Shown: piece by piece, positions 43,439 through 52,702 of the stretch
Layout of the letters: every line of letters starts with the position of its first letter
Position numbering within the stretch: position 1 is the stretch's first letter
DNA from: Nocardia sp. NBC_00403
GTDB lineage: Bacteria; Actinomycetota; Actinomycetes; Mycobacteriales; Mycobacteriaceae
Length of the DNA: 64,000 nt
Reading direction: 5' to 3'
Assembly (NCBI RefSeq): GCF_036046055.1
Contig: NZ_CP107939.1
Coordinates: 6,262,001-6,326,000 of the forward strand
Program-made: the position numbers and the translations under genes
The notes under the pieces: model-generated
Database searches by the model: none
What the model was told of the DNA's origin: nothing
The model's input: the letters and a program-made list of their open reading frames with translations, nothing else

Positions 43439-46400
43439 CGGTCGTCCTCCCGCAGCTGTGCGAGCACGGCCTCGGTGATGTCGGCGGGCGCAGCGGTGCC
43501 GTCCAGGCGCACCCAGTCGAACTCCTCCGACAGCGCCTCCAGGGCATCATGGCTGCGTTGCTGGAAGGTGAGGAAGGCTGCCTCGTCGCCGTAGCCGCTT
43601 TCATAGTCACTGCGTAACTGCTTGCGCCCCAGTGCATCCTGCGGGCTGACGGCCAGGTAGAAGGTGCGGTCGGGCTCCGGGAAGCCCGCCGCAAGTTGCC
43701 GCAGCACCGCGGGGTCACCGCCGTGCGCCACCTCGGTGGCAAAGTACTTGTACCAGTAAGCATTCGCCAGCATGATGTCCACGCCGCGCTCGGCGGCCAG
43801 ATCGAACGACAGCTGCATCGCGTGGAACAGAAAGTGCGCGCGACTCAGCGGCGACAACAACTTCAGGTAGCCGTAGATTTCGGCGGGGCCGCGCCACGGC
43901 AGCTTCGAGGAGACCTTCGGATCCAGGAACGCATCCCAGATCGTCACCGCAGCGACGGTCTGCCCCTGTGCCTCGAACTCCGCGGCGATTCGTGCCACCT
44001 GCGTGGTCTTGCCCGAGCCGTCGCCACCGGCGATGCAGATCAGGCGTTTGCGTGCGCTCAGTTGCTCATCCCTACTGCGAGTCGGGTGCGCCAGTGGCGC
44101 GGTGTCTTTCGGCGCTCTTGTCCCGGCATCCGGCACGATCGCCACGGCTGCGGTCGGCAATTCCGTCGCGTCGGCCGTCGGCTCATCGACCGGCACCCTC
44201 GCGCGCGGAGCCGCCGTTGCTGTCCCAGGCTGCGCCGCCGTGGATGTCGTGGAATGCGCCGCCGAACCGGTCCCTGGGGCGGCGGCCGACTCCGTCGAGG
44301 CCTCGCGGTCGAGCACGCTGACCACACCCGCGCGGCCGTCCACCCGAATCCGTTGCCCCGACCGAACAACCGAGGTGGCCCCGGCGACATTGAGCACCGC
44401 GGGAATGCCGTACTCGCGCCCGATGACCGCCGCGTGCGAGAGCATCCCGCCGACCTCGGTCACCACCGCCGCGACCAGGCCGAGCGCCGGGGTCCAGCCC
44501 GGGTCGGTGAACCGGGTGACCAAGATGTCGCCCGCACGCAGCTGGTCGATGTCGGCCAGTGACGTGATCACCCGCGCAGTGCCCTCGGCGATACCGGGGC
44601 TGCAACCGAGTCCGGTCAGGTCGCCGTCACCGATTTCACGGATCGCGCCGACGGTGACGCCGCCGCCGAGCTCGTGCGGCGGCAAGAGATCACGATATCC
44701 GGCGTACACCGCACGGCGGTAAGCGATCTGCGGTGCCAGTGTGGCGACGTCGATGCGTCCGGCGGCGAGATCGGTGAGCTCATGGATGGACAGCTGGAAC
44801 ACGTCGTCTGCCTGCTCGATGGTTGCGGCCGCCGCCAACCGGACCCCGGACTCGACGACATAGGCGCGCACGATCGCGTAGCACTGGGAGGAGAACTCCC
44901 GCATCCGTTCGCGCGCAACGAGGTACCTGCGCATCCGGTCGACCTGCTTGTCCAACGCCTTGGCGTGCTTGAGTCGGGTGATCGGCTTGGCGCGCACTCG
45001 CGTGCGCACCGCCGCGAGCTCGTCTTCGTAGCGCCTGCGCTGATCCACCAGCGTCACATCGGGATCCGCGGGCGGGGTGCCGTGTTCGAGCATCGTCGCG
45101 ATCATCGATCGCACCCGCTCGGGCGCCTCCGACCAGCGTGGGCTGGTGAGGTCGAGTTCCGCGTCGGCGTGGAACCCCTGCTCATCGAGGAACGCGTCGA
45201 GTGCTGTGGTCCATTCGGCGCTGTCGAGGCCGTGATCGGTGGCCACCCGATGCAATTCGACGATGCCACGTTGCAGCTGCATGTGGCTGATATCGGCGAG
45301 CCCGCCCATCAGATCGATAACCGAGGTGCTGCCGCCGGACGCGGCGTCGACCTTGTCGAGGAGTTGTTTGAAATCGGTCTGCACGCTGGAGTTGTTGTAG
45401 ATGGTGGTGAAGTAGGTGCGTTCGGTGGCCGCATGGAAGGTGAGCAGGCAATCGGCCAGGTCCGCGACGAAAGTAGCCTCGTCGGTGTGCGGCAATTCGC
45501 GTACCCGATCCCGCCATACCGCGTACTTCGCGGGCCATTCGGCGGCGAATGCGGCGACCTCGTCGAGCTGCGCACGGTAGCTCTGCTGTACGGCAAGCGC
45601 GACCGGCAGTGCGCGGGCAATGGTTTTCGGGTTGTTCGGGGTGCGGACTGGCCCCTCGGGCCCATACTCGTTGAGCACACCGAGGTCGTCGTCGAAATGC
45701 TGTTCGTCGAAGCCAGGGATGCGCCGGAAGCACTTCTTGACCGCGCTGACATTCCAGTAGGCCCGGCCGTAGTACATCGCCATCCAGTCGGGTTCTTCGT
45801 TCGGGTCCGCCAGCCTCAGGCGCTCGAAGAACTGTTGCATCGAGAACTGGAATGCGTTGTCGTACAAGGAGAACATCATCGGCGTGCAGACCCGCGCCGA
45901 GACGCCACCGTCACGCAGGTCGGCGTCGGAGAACTGGTCGATGTCGGTGCGCCAGGAGATGGCCGTGATGGCCCGGGCTTGCAACAGCCACAGCTTTCCC
46001 GCGCCATCGATGGCCCATTCGATGTCCTGCGGGCGATGTCGATGCGCCTGCACCGCAAGCATCAGCGCCGCGAGTTCGGCGATGGCGGCCGACGCCAATT
46101 CGACGTCTTCGCCGCCTGCGTCGCGCGCTACCAACTCACCGCCGAACAGGCGCAGCGTGTACCTCGTCGGCGTGACGTGCCCGGCGACCAGGCGTTCACC
46201 GAGGCCGTTGCAGCATTCGACCACCGCGTGGTCTTCGATACCGGTGAGTGCGTCGATGCTGAAACCGACACCGGCACACCGGGCATCGATCATTCGTTGC
46301 ACGAGCACCGCCACCGACGCACCGGCCTCGCGGTAGCCGTGCCGGGACAAGTACGCACTGACGCGTTCGTTGTGCACCGACTCACGGCATTGCGTGATAT

Positions 46401-49400
46401 ACCCGCGCAGCGTCGCCGCATCGGTGATGTCCAAGAAGGATTCGTACTGGCCGGCGAAGCTCGCATCGTCGAGGTCTTCGAGCACGCCGCTGGAACGCGC
46501 GGCGACCGGGAATCCGCCGACTGCCTGCACCCAGCGTTGGAGATCCTCGTCGGCGACCTCGGCGAGGTCGAGATCGGCGGTGACGACGAATCCCGGCGGC
46601 ACTTCGAATCCGGCGACGATCAGTTCATGCAGTGTGCCTGCCTTGCCGCCGGCCTTCTCGACCGTGAAATCGGCGGCGCCCAGGTACATCGGGCCCGGTA
46701 ACGGGGTGGAAGCGGGGTGGGGCACGGTGGGGGCTCCTGTCGGAAGCAGAACCGGGCGCACATCGTGGCGGGCGGCGAGGTCGCGGGCGGCGCGCACGCC
46801 CGCCGCGGACAGGCCACCATAGGAGGGACTCGCCGTGTGCGGCTCGAAGCCGAGCAGAATGGTTTCGGCCATACACGCGTAGACGACCCCGCCGGGCAGC
46901 CCGGTTTCGGGAAACGGAGGTGTCTGGCCGAGCGGCAGCGCCATACGGCCGCCGGAGACCAGGGTGATGTTCGGACGATCGGACACCGCGGGATCCACGT
47001 CGCCGGGGACCGCGAGATCGACCACCAGCACTCGATGGTCGTCGGCCAGCGACTCGGCGGTGACCACAGGCACGGCCGAGTTGGTGGCGGTCAGAACAAT
47101 GTGGCAGTCGCGCAGCGTGGCCAGGTCCTCACTGACCTCGACCGTTCCCTCCAGCGTTGCGGCGACCCGGTCGAGTCGCTTCGCCGATCCGGTGCGCCCG
47201 ATCAGGGTCACCGAATCTGCCAGTGGGGCAAGAAGTTCGGCCATCACCGCGCCGATATTGCCGAGCGCGCCCAGAATGCCGACCCGTCGTCGACCCGGCT
47301 CCAGCCGGGCGAGCTCCGCGCGTACCACCTCGTAGGCGGATGCTGCGGTGAGCGAGTTCCCCGAGGTCACCGTGACGGCGTCCTCCACCACGTCGCGGGA
47401 GGCATCGGTGACGATGGAGGTGTAACCGCCGAGCCCGATCACGGTGGCGCCGAGCTCGATTGCCTGCTCCACCGCTTCGAGCACCAGATCGCGCACCCAG
47501 GCCCGATGCCCGGCCCGCAGGCATTCGATGATCTGCTCGGCCGAGATCGGCACCGCGATCAGGCACACCTCCACCTGGGCGCCGGTCGGCGAGGTGACTA
47601 TCTGCCTGGTCAGTTCGAACGGATCGGCCACTCCGCGCACGCGTTCGAACAATGCGGCGAACTGGATGTCCGACCATTCGGCGAGTTCGGGAGCGAACCG
47701 TCGCAGGTCGGCGGCCTCGGGTAAGTTGGCAAGAAACACCACCCTGGTCGGTGCGTTCCAGTCCCTCGCGACCTCGTGGGTGCGCCTCACCGAGGGCGAT
47801 GCCCGTTCGGGCAGTGGCCAATTCGTCGTCACCGGGCTCGACAAGTGTGCGAGCAGGGGGGCCAGGTCGCCGCGATGCAACAGTGCCGCCACCTCGTCCA
47901 GCGCCGTCGCCAACCGAGTTATCTCGGACTCGGCGAGGAAGGCCGAGGGCTGGATACGCAGGGTGGTCGGTGCGGACAGGGTCGGCAGCATTCGAATGTC
48001 GTGGGCGTGCAGCAGGTAGCCCGCGACCATGTACCCGAACATGTCCGGATCGCAGATTTCGCGCAGCAGTGCGGATTCCGGCTCCGGAGGGATGAATTCG
48101 ATGCCCTGCAGCAGCCCGCGGCCGCGCACTCCTGCGACCGCGCGCGGCCAGCGACTCGCCACCGCATCCAGCCGGGCCCGCAATCGAGCTCCAGCGTCGG
48201 ATATCCGGATCTGGTTGTCGCGCAGCAGGTCCAGGGCGGCATCGGCAACCGCGCACGACAACTCGTCGTCGGCGAAAGTGGACGTGTGATACCTGCCGAA
48301 ATCACCGATCGACTGTGCGCGATCGACGAGCAGCGCAGAGATCTTCACCAATCCGCCACCGAGCGACTTGGACAGCAGGTAGTAGTCGGCAACCACACCC
48401 GAGGGCGCCGACGCCAGGAATGTTCCGGTGCGGCCCATCCCCGACTGGATCTCGTCGAAAACCAAGGCAGCCGTGTGCAAGTCGGCCAGCGCACGCAGCG
48501 CACGCAGCGTCTCGGCCGGCACCACGCGGACACCGCCCTCGCCCTGGATCGGTTCGGCGAACACCGCCGCGATCGGCGAGATCGACATCCAGGACCGCAC
48601 GGGGCGACCCCCGCTGTCGATGCCGATTCGGCACACCGGCCGCAGCTCGCCGGCGAACGCCGCGGCCACTTCGCGCGGCGACCACGTGTCCAGCCTGCGT
48701 CGTTCGGGGCCCGGCACCACCAGATCTGGTGGCGTGTCAGCCTGCTCGGTCAGGGCGAATGCGCCTGCCGTCTTGCCATGGAATGCGCCCGCCAGCGAGA
48801 CGAAAATCGGTCCGCGACGGCGCATCTCCTCGATCTCGTGCAGCGAGTCGGTGAGCAGCTGGGCCACTGATCGGCGGTCGTCCGCGGCATCGTCAGCCCC
48901 TGCGACGACGATCGGGCGCACGTCGTGCAGCCCGTCACGGCGCGCGCGACGCAGGGTGCGACGCAACTCGGTCTCGAGGTCGGTGAGTGAACGGGCATGC
49001 GCCACCGCCGCGTGCCTGATGGCCGCTTCCACCGCTTCCGCACCCGTAGCACCGAAGGTCACGACGTACTCGCGATCGGTGGCCGTGCCGACCGACTCGG
49101 ACAGTCGGCGGGCCAGCCGGGCCGCGCCGGGGCGGACGCTGCCCTGAGACACGAACGGCGACTGCTGATTCAGCCGCGCTGTCGCCACCCGCACCAGTGC
49201 CGGATGGTTGTGCCCGAACAGCGCTGCGCCGAACCCGCCGACCAGATCCAATATCCGGGAACCGTCAGCGCGAATCAACCAATCCCCCTCGGCGCCCGGG
49301 TAAATCATGTCGAGGTGACAGGCGCGCAGTAGCCGGGCCAGGCCGGGGCGGTTGTATCGCGCGAAATCATCGAACACTTCGGATACCAAGGGACTGCTCG

Positions 49401-49434
49401 ACGCTGCATCCGACAAGTGCGTATTCGAAGTCAC
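43435..49434 (-). CDS. Tetra-domain fusion: aminotransferase, acyl-ACP reductase-like, PEP-synthase-like phosphotransferase, kinase
   Basis: A 1999-residue protein. Residues 1-530 are a class III PLP aminotransferase (FDEIQSGMGRTGTF with Asp327; Schiff-base Lys356 in LLSKSLGGG). Residues about 560-897 resemble cyanobacterial acyl-ACP reductase: GLGGYTSIVTD, TSGNSLTAASAY, cofactor motif GALGNIG (722-728) and the catalytic-type Cys854 in VYACMAETILLGFE. Residues about 915-1712 are a PEP-synthase-like phosphotransferase (ATP-binding AARSSGVLEDLDDASFAGQY; His1667 in GGMLSHAAVIGRE). A linker (1713-1795) leads to a thymidylate-kinase-like domain (P-loop GGDGSGKT, 1803-1810). A GTG start with GGAG upstream is used. 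All key residues seen are intact. Predicted: acyl-ACP to aldehyde to alkylamine, then phosphorylation; the sequence of steps is inference. Confidence 0.9.
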   Translation of the reverse strand: MTSNTHLSDAASSSPLVSEVFDDFARYNRPGLARLLRACHLDMIYPGAEGDWLIRADGSRILDLVGGFGAALFGHNHPALVRVATARLNQQSPFVSQGSVRPGAARLARRLSESVGTATDREYVVTFGATGAEAVEAAIRHAAVAHARSLTDLETELRRTLRRARRDGLHDVRPIVVAGADDAADDRRSVAQLLTDSLHEIEEMRRRGPIFVSLAGAFHGKTAGAFALTEQADTPPDLVVPGPERRRLDTWSPREVAAAFAGELRPVCRIGIDSGGRPVRSWMSISPIAAVFAEPIQGEGGVRVVPAETLRALRALADLHTAALVFDEIQSGMGRTGTFLASAPSGVVADYYLLSKSLGGGLVKISALLVDRAQSIGDFGRYHTSTFADDELSCAVADAALDLLRDNQIRISDAGARLRARLDAVASRWPRAVAGVRGRGLLQGIEFIPPEPESALLREICDPDMFGYMVAGYLLHAHDIRMLPTLSAPTTLRIQPSAFLAESEITRLATALDEVAALLHRGDLAPLLAHLSSPVTTNWPLPERASPSVRRTHEVARDWNAPTRVVFLANLPEAADLRRFAPELAEWSDIQFAALFERVRGVADPFELTRQIVTSPTGAQVEVCLIAVPISAEQIIECLRAGHRAWVRDLVLEAVEQAIELGATVIGLGGYTSIVTDASRDVVEDAVTVTSGNSLTAASAYEVVRAELARLEPGRRRVGILGALGNIGAVMAELLAPLADSVTLIGRTGSAKRLDRVAATLEGTVEVSEDLATLRDCHIVLTATNSAVPVVTAESLADDHRVLVVDLAVPGDVDPAVSDRPNITLVSGGRMALPLGQTPPFPETGLPGGVVYACMAETILLGFEPHTASPSYGGLSAAGVRAARDLAARHDVRPVLLPTGAPTVPHPASTPLPGPMYLGAADFTVEKAGGKAGTLHELIVAGFEVPPGFVVTADLDLAEVADEDLQRWVQAVGGFPVAARSSGVLEDLDDASFAGQYESFLDITDAATLRGYITQCRESVHNERVSAYLSRHGYREAGASVAVLVQRMIDARCAGVGFSIDALTGIEDHAVVECCNGLGERLVAGHVTPTRYTLRLFGGELVARDAGGEDVELASAAIAELAALMLAVQAHRHRPQDIEWAIDGAGKLWLLQARAITAISWRTDIDQFSDADLRDGGVSARVCTPMMFSLYDNAFQFSMQQFFERLRLADPNEEPDWMAMYYGRAYWNVSAVKKCFRRIPGFDEQHFDDDLGVLNEYGPEGPVRTPNNPKTIARALPVALAVQQSYRAQLDEVAAFAAEWPAKYAVWRDRVRELPHTDEATFVADLADCLLTFHAATERTYFTTIYNNSSVQTDFKQLLDKVDAASGGSTSVIDLMGGLADISHMQLQRGIVELHRVATDHGLDSAEWTTALDAFLDEQGFHADAELDLTSPRWSEAPERVRSMIATMLEHGTPPADPDVTLVDQRRRYEDELAAVRTRVRAKPITRLKHAKALDKQVDRMRRYLVARERMREFSSQCYAIVRAYVVESGVRLAAAATIEQADDVFQLSIHELTDLAAGRIDVATLAPQIAYRRAVYAGYRDLLPPHELGGGVTVGAIREIGDGDLTGLGCSPGIAEGTARVITSLADIDQLRAGDILVTRFTDPGWTPALGLVAAVVTEVGGMLSHAAVIGREYGIPAVLNVAGATSVVRSGQRIRVDGRAGVVSVLDREASTESAAAPGTGSAAHSTTSTAAQPGTATAAPRARVPVDEPTADATELPTAAVAIVPDAGTRAPKDTAPLAHPTRSRDEQLSARKRLICIAGGDGSGKTTQVARIAAEFEAQGQTVAAVTIWDAFLDPKVSSKLPWRGPAEIYGYLKLLSPLSRAHFLFHAMQLSFDLAAERGVDIMLANAYWYKYFATEVAHGGDPAVLRQLAAGFPEPDRTFYLAVSPQDALGRKQLRSDYESGYGDEAAFLTFQQRSHDALEALSEEFDWVRLDGTAAPADITEAVLAQLREDDR

Positions 49435-49437
49435 GGC

Positions 49438-49707
49438 CTAGGCTCCGACTTTCGCGCGGCGGACTGCTGCTTGCCCGGTCTTCGCTGACACACAGTCGAT
49501 CACCGCGCGTGCGGTGTGCAGCGTCGAAGCCTCCTCGTCGGAGATCTCGATGCTGAAGGCTCGCTCGAGATCGATCACGAGTTCGGCCGAGCGGACCGAG
49601 TCCAAGCCATAATCCAGCAACGGTGTGTCTATCTCGATCTCGGCCACTTGAAGACCGTGTCGAAATAGTTCACACACGCGCTCGCCTACCATCTGTGTCG
49701 CCATCAT
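49438..49707 (-). CDS. Acyl carrier protein (first gene of the cluster)
   Basis: An 89-residue carrier protein with phosphopantetheine site DYGLDSVRSAEL (Ser37) and helices typical of ACPs (VGERVCELFRHGL, ELVIDLERAFSIEIS, ARAVIDCVSAKTGQ). GGGAGG precedes the ATG at 49707 by about six bases. It ends three bases before the GTG of the giant fusion gene and is therefore likely the partner of its reductase domain. It is the first gene of the operon; the divergent PucR regulator lies about 800 bases away. Confidence 0.92.
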   Translation of the reverse strand: MMATQMVGERVCELFRHGLQVAEIEIDTPLLDYGLDSVRSAELVIDLERAFSIEISDEEASTLHTARAVIDCVSAKTGQAAVRRAKVGA

Positions 49708-50534
49708 TTCGCACCTCCCGTTGCGCTGGAATCTTCCGCTTCCCCCGTGAGCAGAATGCGGACCGATGGGTTTGCCATCGACTCGCGGTAAAAGTGTTTC
49801 CCCTGGGTAGCGCAGGATTCGGCGCCCGCCGAGACTGCGATCACTTGCCCTCCGATATCGGCAATCAAGACTGTTATGTCTCATATCTCGTCAACTTGCA
49901 CAACCGTTATCGACAACATCGGCGCATGCACCCATCTGTACACCGTCGATTTGCGGCCTGCAATTCGAAAACGGCTGCAGCACAGCCCGTCTGACGGATG
50001 AGCAACTATTCAGCTAATCAGATCCTGCGCAGTGCGCGAAACGTGGTGTCACGCCCCGGAAACAAGAGCTGGACACGCCGCGTCTGAGACAACAAATTCT
50101 GAGATTCGTTGTCACAGATAAGATTTCAATTCCGCCACGATAGAGTGGAACATGTCCTATTTTTGTAAAGTTCGCTGTTCACGCGAGGTTCACAGGTCGG
50201 TCAGCGACACTTCCATACCAACCCATCGGTATTTTTCAATTGAATTGGGCTCTATCATAATTCGAGAAGAATGCGAAGTTGCTTAACAGTCTTTTTACCT
50301 CGCCGTCGAGGCCCCGCCGCCACGGCAGAACGTCCCGCAAACTTCCGGTCCGACAACCGGGTGTGACGGCTTTCATTACTCGCCAGTAGCCCCCATGACG
50401 CCTGTGGCCCTTCACATGGGCGCACCGACCGGTCCCCCTCGCTGTCACAGAAGATCGCGAATCGATCCACGCCCCGCTTCGGACAGTTACTGTGAATGCC
50501 CTGCACAGCTATCCCGGGGGCAAAGGAGTCGCCA
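49708..50534. other. Long divergent intergenic region between the lipid operon and pucR-like gene
   Basis: About 830 non-coding bases, clearly less GC-rich around 50000-50290 than the genes on either side. It must hold the promoters of the operon (minus) and of the regulator (plus). Besides the inverted repeat at 50088-50113 I could not fix any -10/-35 pair or hairpin. Confidence 0.55.
50088..50113. promoter_or_regulatory. Inverted repeat, candidate regulator site of the lipid operon
   Basis: GACAACAAAT (50088-50097) and ATTCGTTGTC (50104-50113) are inverted repeats with one mismatched pair and a 6-base spacer (TCTGAG). The site lies 380 bases upstream of the first ACP gene and about 420 bases before the divergent PucR-type gene, in the AT-rich part of the shared promoter region. 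Confidence 0.5.
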
Positions 50535-51755
50535 ATGTCCGTCGACAGTTCGACCTGGCCGAGTCTGACCTTGGCAGGTCAGCCGATGTCGTCCCCGCTG
50601 AAAGATGTCCGGACGCTATCGCGCCAGATGGTCGGTCACTTCGTGGAAAATGTCATCCCCTGCGGCACACTGCCGGTGGATGCCATCTCCGGTGACGTCA
50701 CCACCATCACCAGGACCTGCCTCGAGCTCGCGGTCAGCATGCTCGACGGACAAGGCATCCCGCAGAAGCTGCAGCGGCTCCAGGACGCCGCCGCCGGATG
50801 GGCACGCGAGGGCGTGCCCATCGATACGATCCACCACTCCATCCACGAGGGCTTCCAGATGGGCCTCAACCTGGTGGTCTCCAACGCGTCCATCAAGGAT
50901 TACGACAATTTGGTCGACGGCGCCCACATGGTGGTGCAAATGCTGGACATGATAACCTCGGCGGTCTCGGTCGCCTATGTCAGGGAACTGCGCGCGGTGG
51001 TCAGCGAACACCACACTGCCGTCCACACGCTCACCTCGGCACTGTTGGGCGGGCACAGCACCTCGACCATGGCGCGTGAATGCGGGATCGCCATCGCCGA
51101 GTCTTATGTCGTTGTCGCGGCGGCGATTCCGGCGCATCGCGACGAAGGCAACCCGGCCCTCGACCGTCAGGTCGTGGCCCGACGCAAACTCCGCCGAGTT
51201 CAGGCCGAGCTGGCGACCCGCTGCGGCAACAGCGCGCTGTCGCTGCTCAGCGTCGACGGCGGCACCATTCTCATTCCCTCGGCGACCTTCGACAACGAGG
51301 GCCTCGACACCCTGGTCAACCTGCTCTCACACGCCGCGCAGGTCGGCATCACCGCGACACTGGTGCAGGCCACCCCCGAACAGATCCCGAACGCCGCCGA
51401 CCAAGCCCACGAATTGCTCGACATGGTGCAGCGCTTACAAGCGGTGCCCGGAATGTACCGATTCGACGAGCTGGCACTCGAATACCAGCTCACCCGCCCC
51501 GGTCCGGGACGCGAATACCTCGGCTCACTGCTCGATCCACTCGACGAGCACCCCGAACTACTGGAAACCCTGCAACGCCACATCGGCAACAACCTCAACC
51601 GCCAGCGCACCGCCCGAGTCCTGCACGTGCACACCAACACCGTGGACTATCGCCTCAAACGCATCGGCCAACTCACCGGCTTCGACCCCTCTCAACCCTC
51701 CGGCCTCTGGTACCTGCGTTCGGCCCTGGTCGCCCGCACCTACCGAACCACCTGA
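50535..51755 (+). CDS. PucR/CdaR-type transcriptional regulator
   Basis: A 406-residue regulator. The N-terminal part (about 20-170) is a helical sensor-like domain resembling RsbT co-antagonist domains (GTLPVDAISGDVTTITRTCL, WAREGVPIDTIHHSIHEGFQ). The middle is a GGDEF-like cryptic domain, and the C terminus is the PucR-type helix-turn-helix (LNRQRTARVLHVHTNTVDYR, then LKRIGQLTGFDPS). AAGGAG seven bases before the ATG at 50535 decides the start over one at 50496. It is divergent from the lipid operon and is the obvious candidate for its activator or repressor. Confidence 0.9.
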   Translation: MSVDSSTWPSLTLAGQPMSSPLKDVRTLSRQMVGHFVENVIPCGTLPVDAISGDVTTITRTCLELAVSMLDGQGIPQKLQRLQDAAAGWAREGVPIDTIHHSIHEGFQMGLNLVVSNASIKDYDNLVDGAHMVVQMLDMITSAVSVAYVRELRAVVSEHHTAVHTLTSALLGGHSTSTMARECGIAIAESYVVVAAAIPAHRDEGNPALDRQVVARRKLRRVQAELATRCGNSALSLLSVDGGTILIPSATFDNEGLDTLVNLLSHAAQVGITATLVQATPEQIPNAADQAHELLDMVQRLQAVPGMYRFDELALEYQLTRPGPGREYLGSLLDPLDEHPELLETLQRHIGNNLNRQRTARVLHVHTNTVDYRLKRIGQLTGFDPSQPSGLWYLRSALVARTYRTT

Positions 51756-51905
51756 CGCCACATCAGCGCGATCACCGGGATCGTCCTCCCGGCGCTCGAC
51801 AGTGGACGGCTGGTCGGCATCATCGCCCAAGCCGACGTGGCCACCGCGCTGAGCCACCACGCGGCAGGCAGCACGGTCGAGGCGATATCCACCGACTTCG
51901 AGAGC
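51756..51905 (+). pseudogene. Fragment of a CBS-domain protein
   Basis: Right after the PucR stop, the same strand encodes ITGIVLPALDSGRLVGIIAQ followed by ADVATALSHHAAGSTVEAIS, the characteristic end of a CBS domain (LPVxDxGRLVGIxxxxDV). There is no start codon and no upstream half. About 45 codons survive, so this is gene debris. The remaining bases to 52069 show nothing. Confidence 0.5.
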
Positions 51906-52069
51906 ATCCGAACATCGCGATGTGGACCAAGTTGCCTCCTCGAACGGATTCCGCGCGGCGGGCACCGCCGACTGCCGGGCAGTCGGTTCAGTCCGGCGGA
52001 ATGCGGTCGTGGACGGTGCGCAGTATGTGGTCGAATGCGGTCTGCTCCTAGGGCTGAACGGGCGGTGTG

Positions 52070-52702
52070 TCACCCGATCCCTTCGGCCTGCGCGACGGAT
52101 GTCGGCTCGTGATCGACCGCCGTGAAGACATCGATGGACATGTCCTCGTCCCGGTAGTGCGCCAGCGTCGACAAGCCGCGAGTAGTGCACGCGATCGCGT
52201 GGACCTGATCACCGGACATCGGGTACTCCGGCACTTTTCGTCGCCAGTGCACGCACAGCACAGTGCCGCCGGGTTCGAGGTGTTCGACGGCGCGGTCGAA
52301 CACTGCACGGAGGCTCGCGGCGTCGAGGTAATAGCAGACCTCACTGAAGACGATCAGGTCGAATCGCTCGTCGACCCATTCCTCGCCGAGTGCCCAGCGG
52401 CGGAATTCGACGGTGCCTCGCGTGGAGTAGGGCAGGCGCTCGACCCGGGCCTTGGCCGAATCGAGCGCCTGCGCCACAACATCGGTGCACACCAGTCGAT
52501 CGCAACGGGTGGTGAGTTCGGCGGAGAGGGTGCCTATCGAGCAGCCGGGTTCGAATGCATTGCGGTAGTGCGGCTTCGGTAGTGCCGCCATGGTCAGTGC
52601 CCGCTTGCGCTGTTCATACCAGCGCGTGGTGAACCCCCACGGATCGGATTCGCGGGCGTACATGTCGTCGAAATAGCCTGCTGTCAGGCGTGTCTCGCTC
52701 AT
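52070..52702 (-). CDS. Class I SAM-dependent methyltransferase (NodS-like)
   Basis: A 210-residue methyltransferase starting LTAGYFDDMYARESDPWGFT, typical of the NodS-type group. SAM motif I reads AFEPGCSIGTLSAEL and motif II region FDLIVFSEVCYYLDAASL. The ATG overlaps the stop of the PIG-L gene (ATGA). In many actinomycetes this methyltransferase is encoded with a PIG-L deacetylase and a family 2 glycosyltransferase; here the glycosyltransferase is decayed. It probably modifies a sugar or amino-sugar conjugate. Confidence 0.87.
   Translation of the reverse strand: MSETRLTAGYFDDMYARESDPWGFTTRWYEQRKRALTMAALPKPHYRNAFEPGCSIGTLSAELTTRCDRLVCTDVVAQALDSAKARVERLPYSTRGTVEFRRWALGEEWVDERFDLIVFSEVCYYLDAASLRAVFDRAVEHLEPGGTVLCVHWRRKVPEYPMSGDQVHAIACTTRGLSTLAHYRDEDMSIDVFTAVDHEPTSVAQAEGIG

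Noticed and set aside
44674..46701. A 675-codon open frame on the plus strand opposite the giant fusion gene
   Set aside because: It is a mirror of third-position GC bias in a long coding gene: its product is rich in Arg, Gly, His and Asp with no motif, whereas the opposite strand has clear catalytic motifs.
50040..50300. Possible CRISPR leader or replication-origin-like AT-rich tract
   Set aside because: No repeats with spacers and no DnaA-box clusters; a promoter region explains it.
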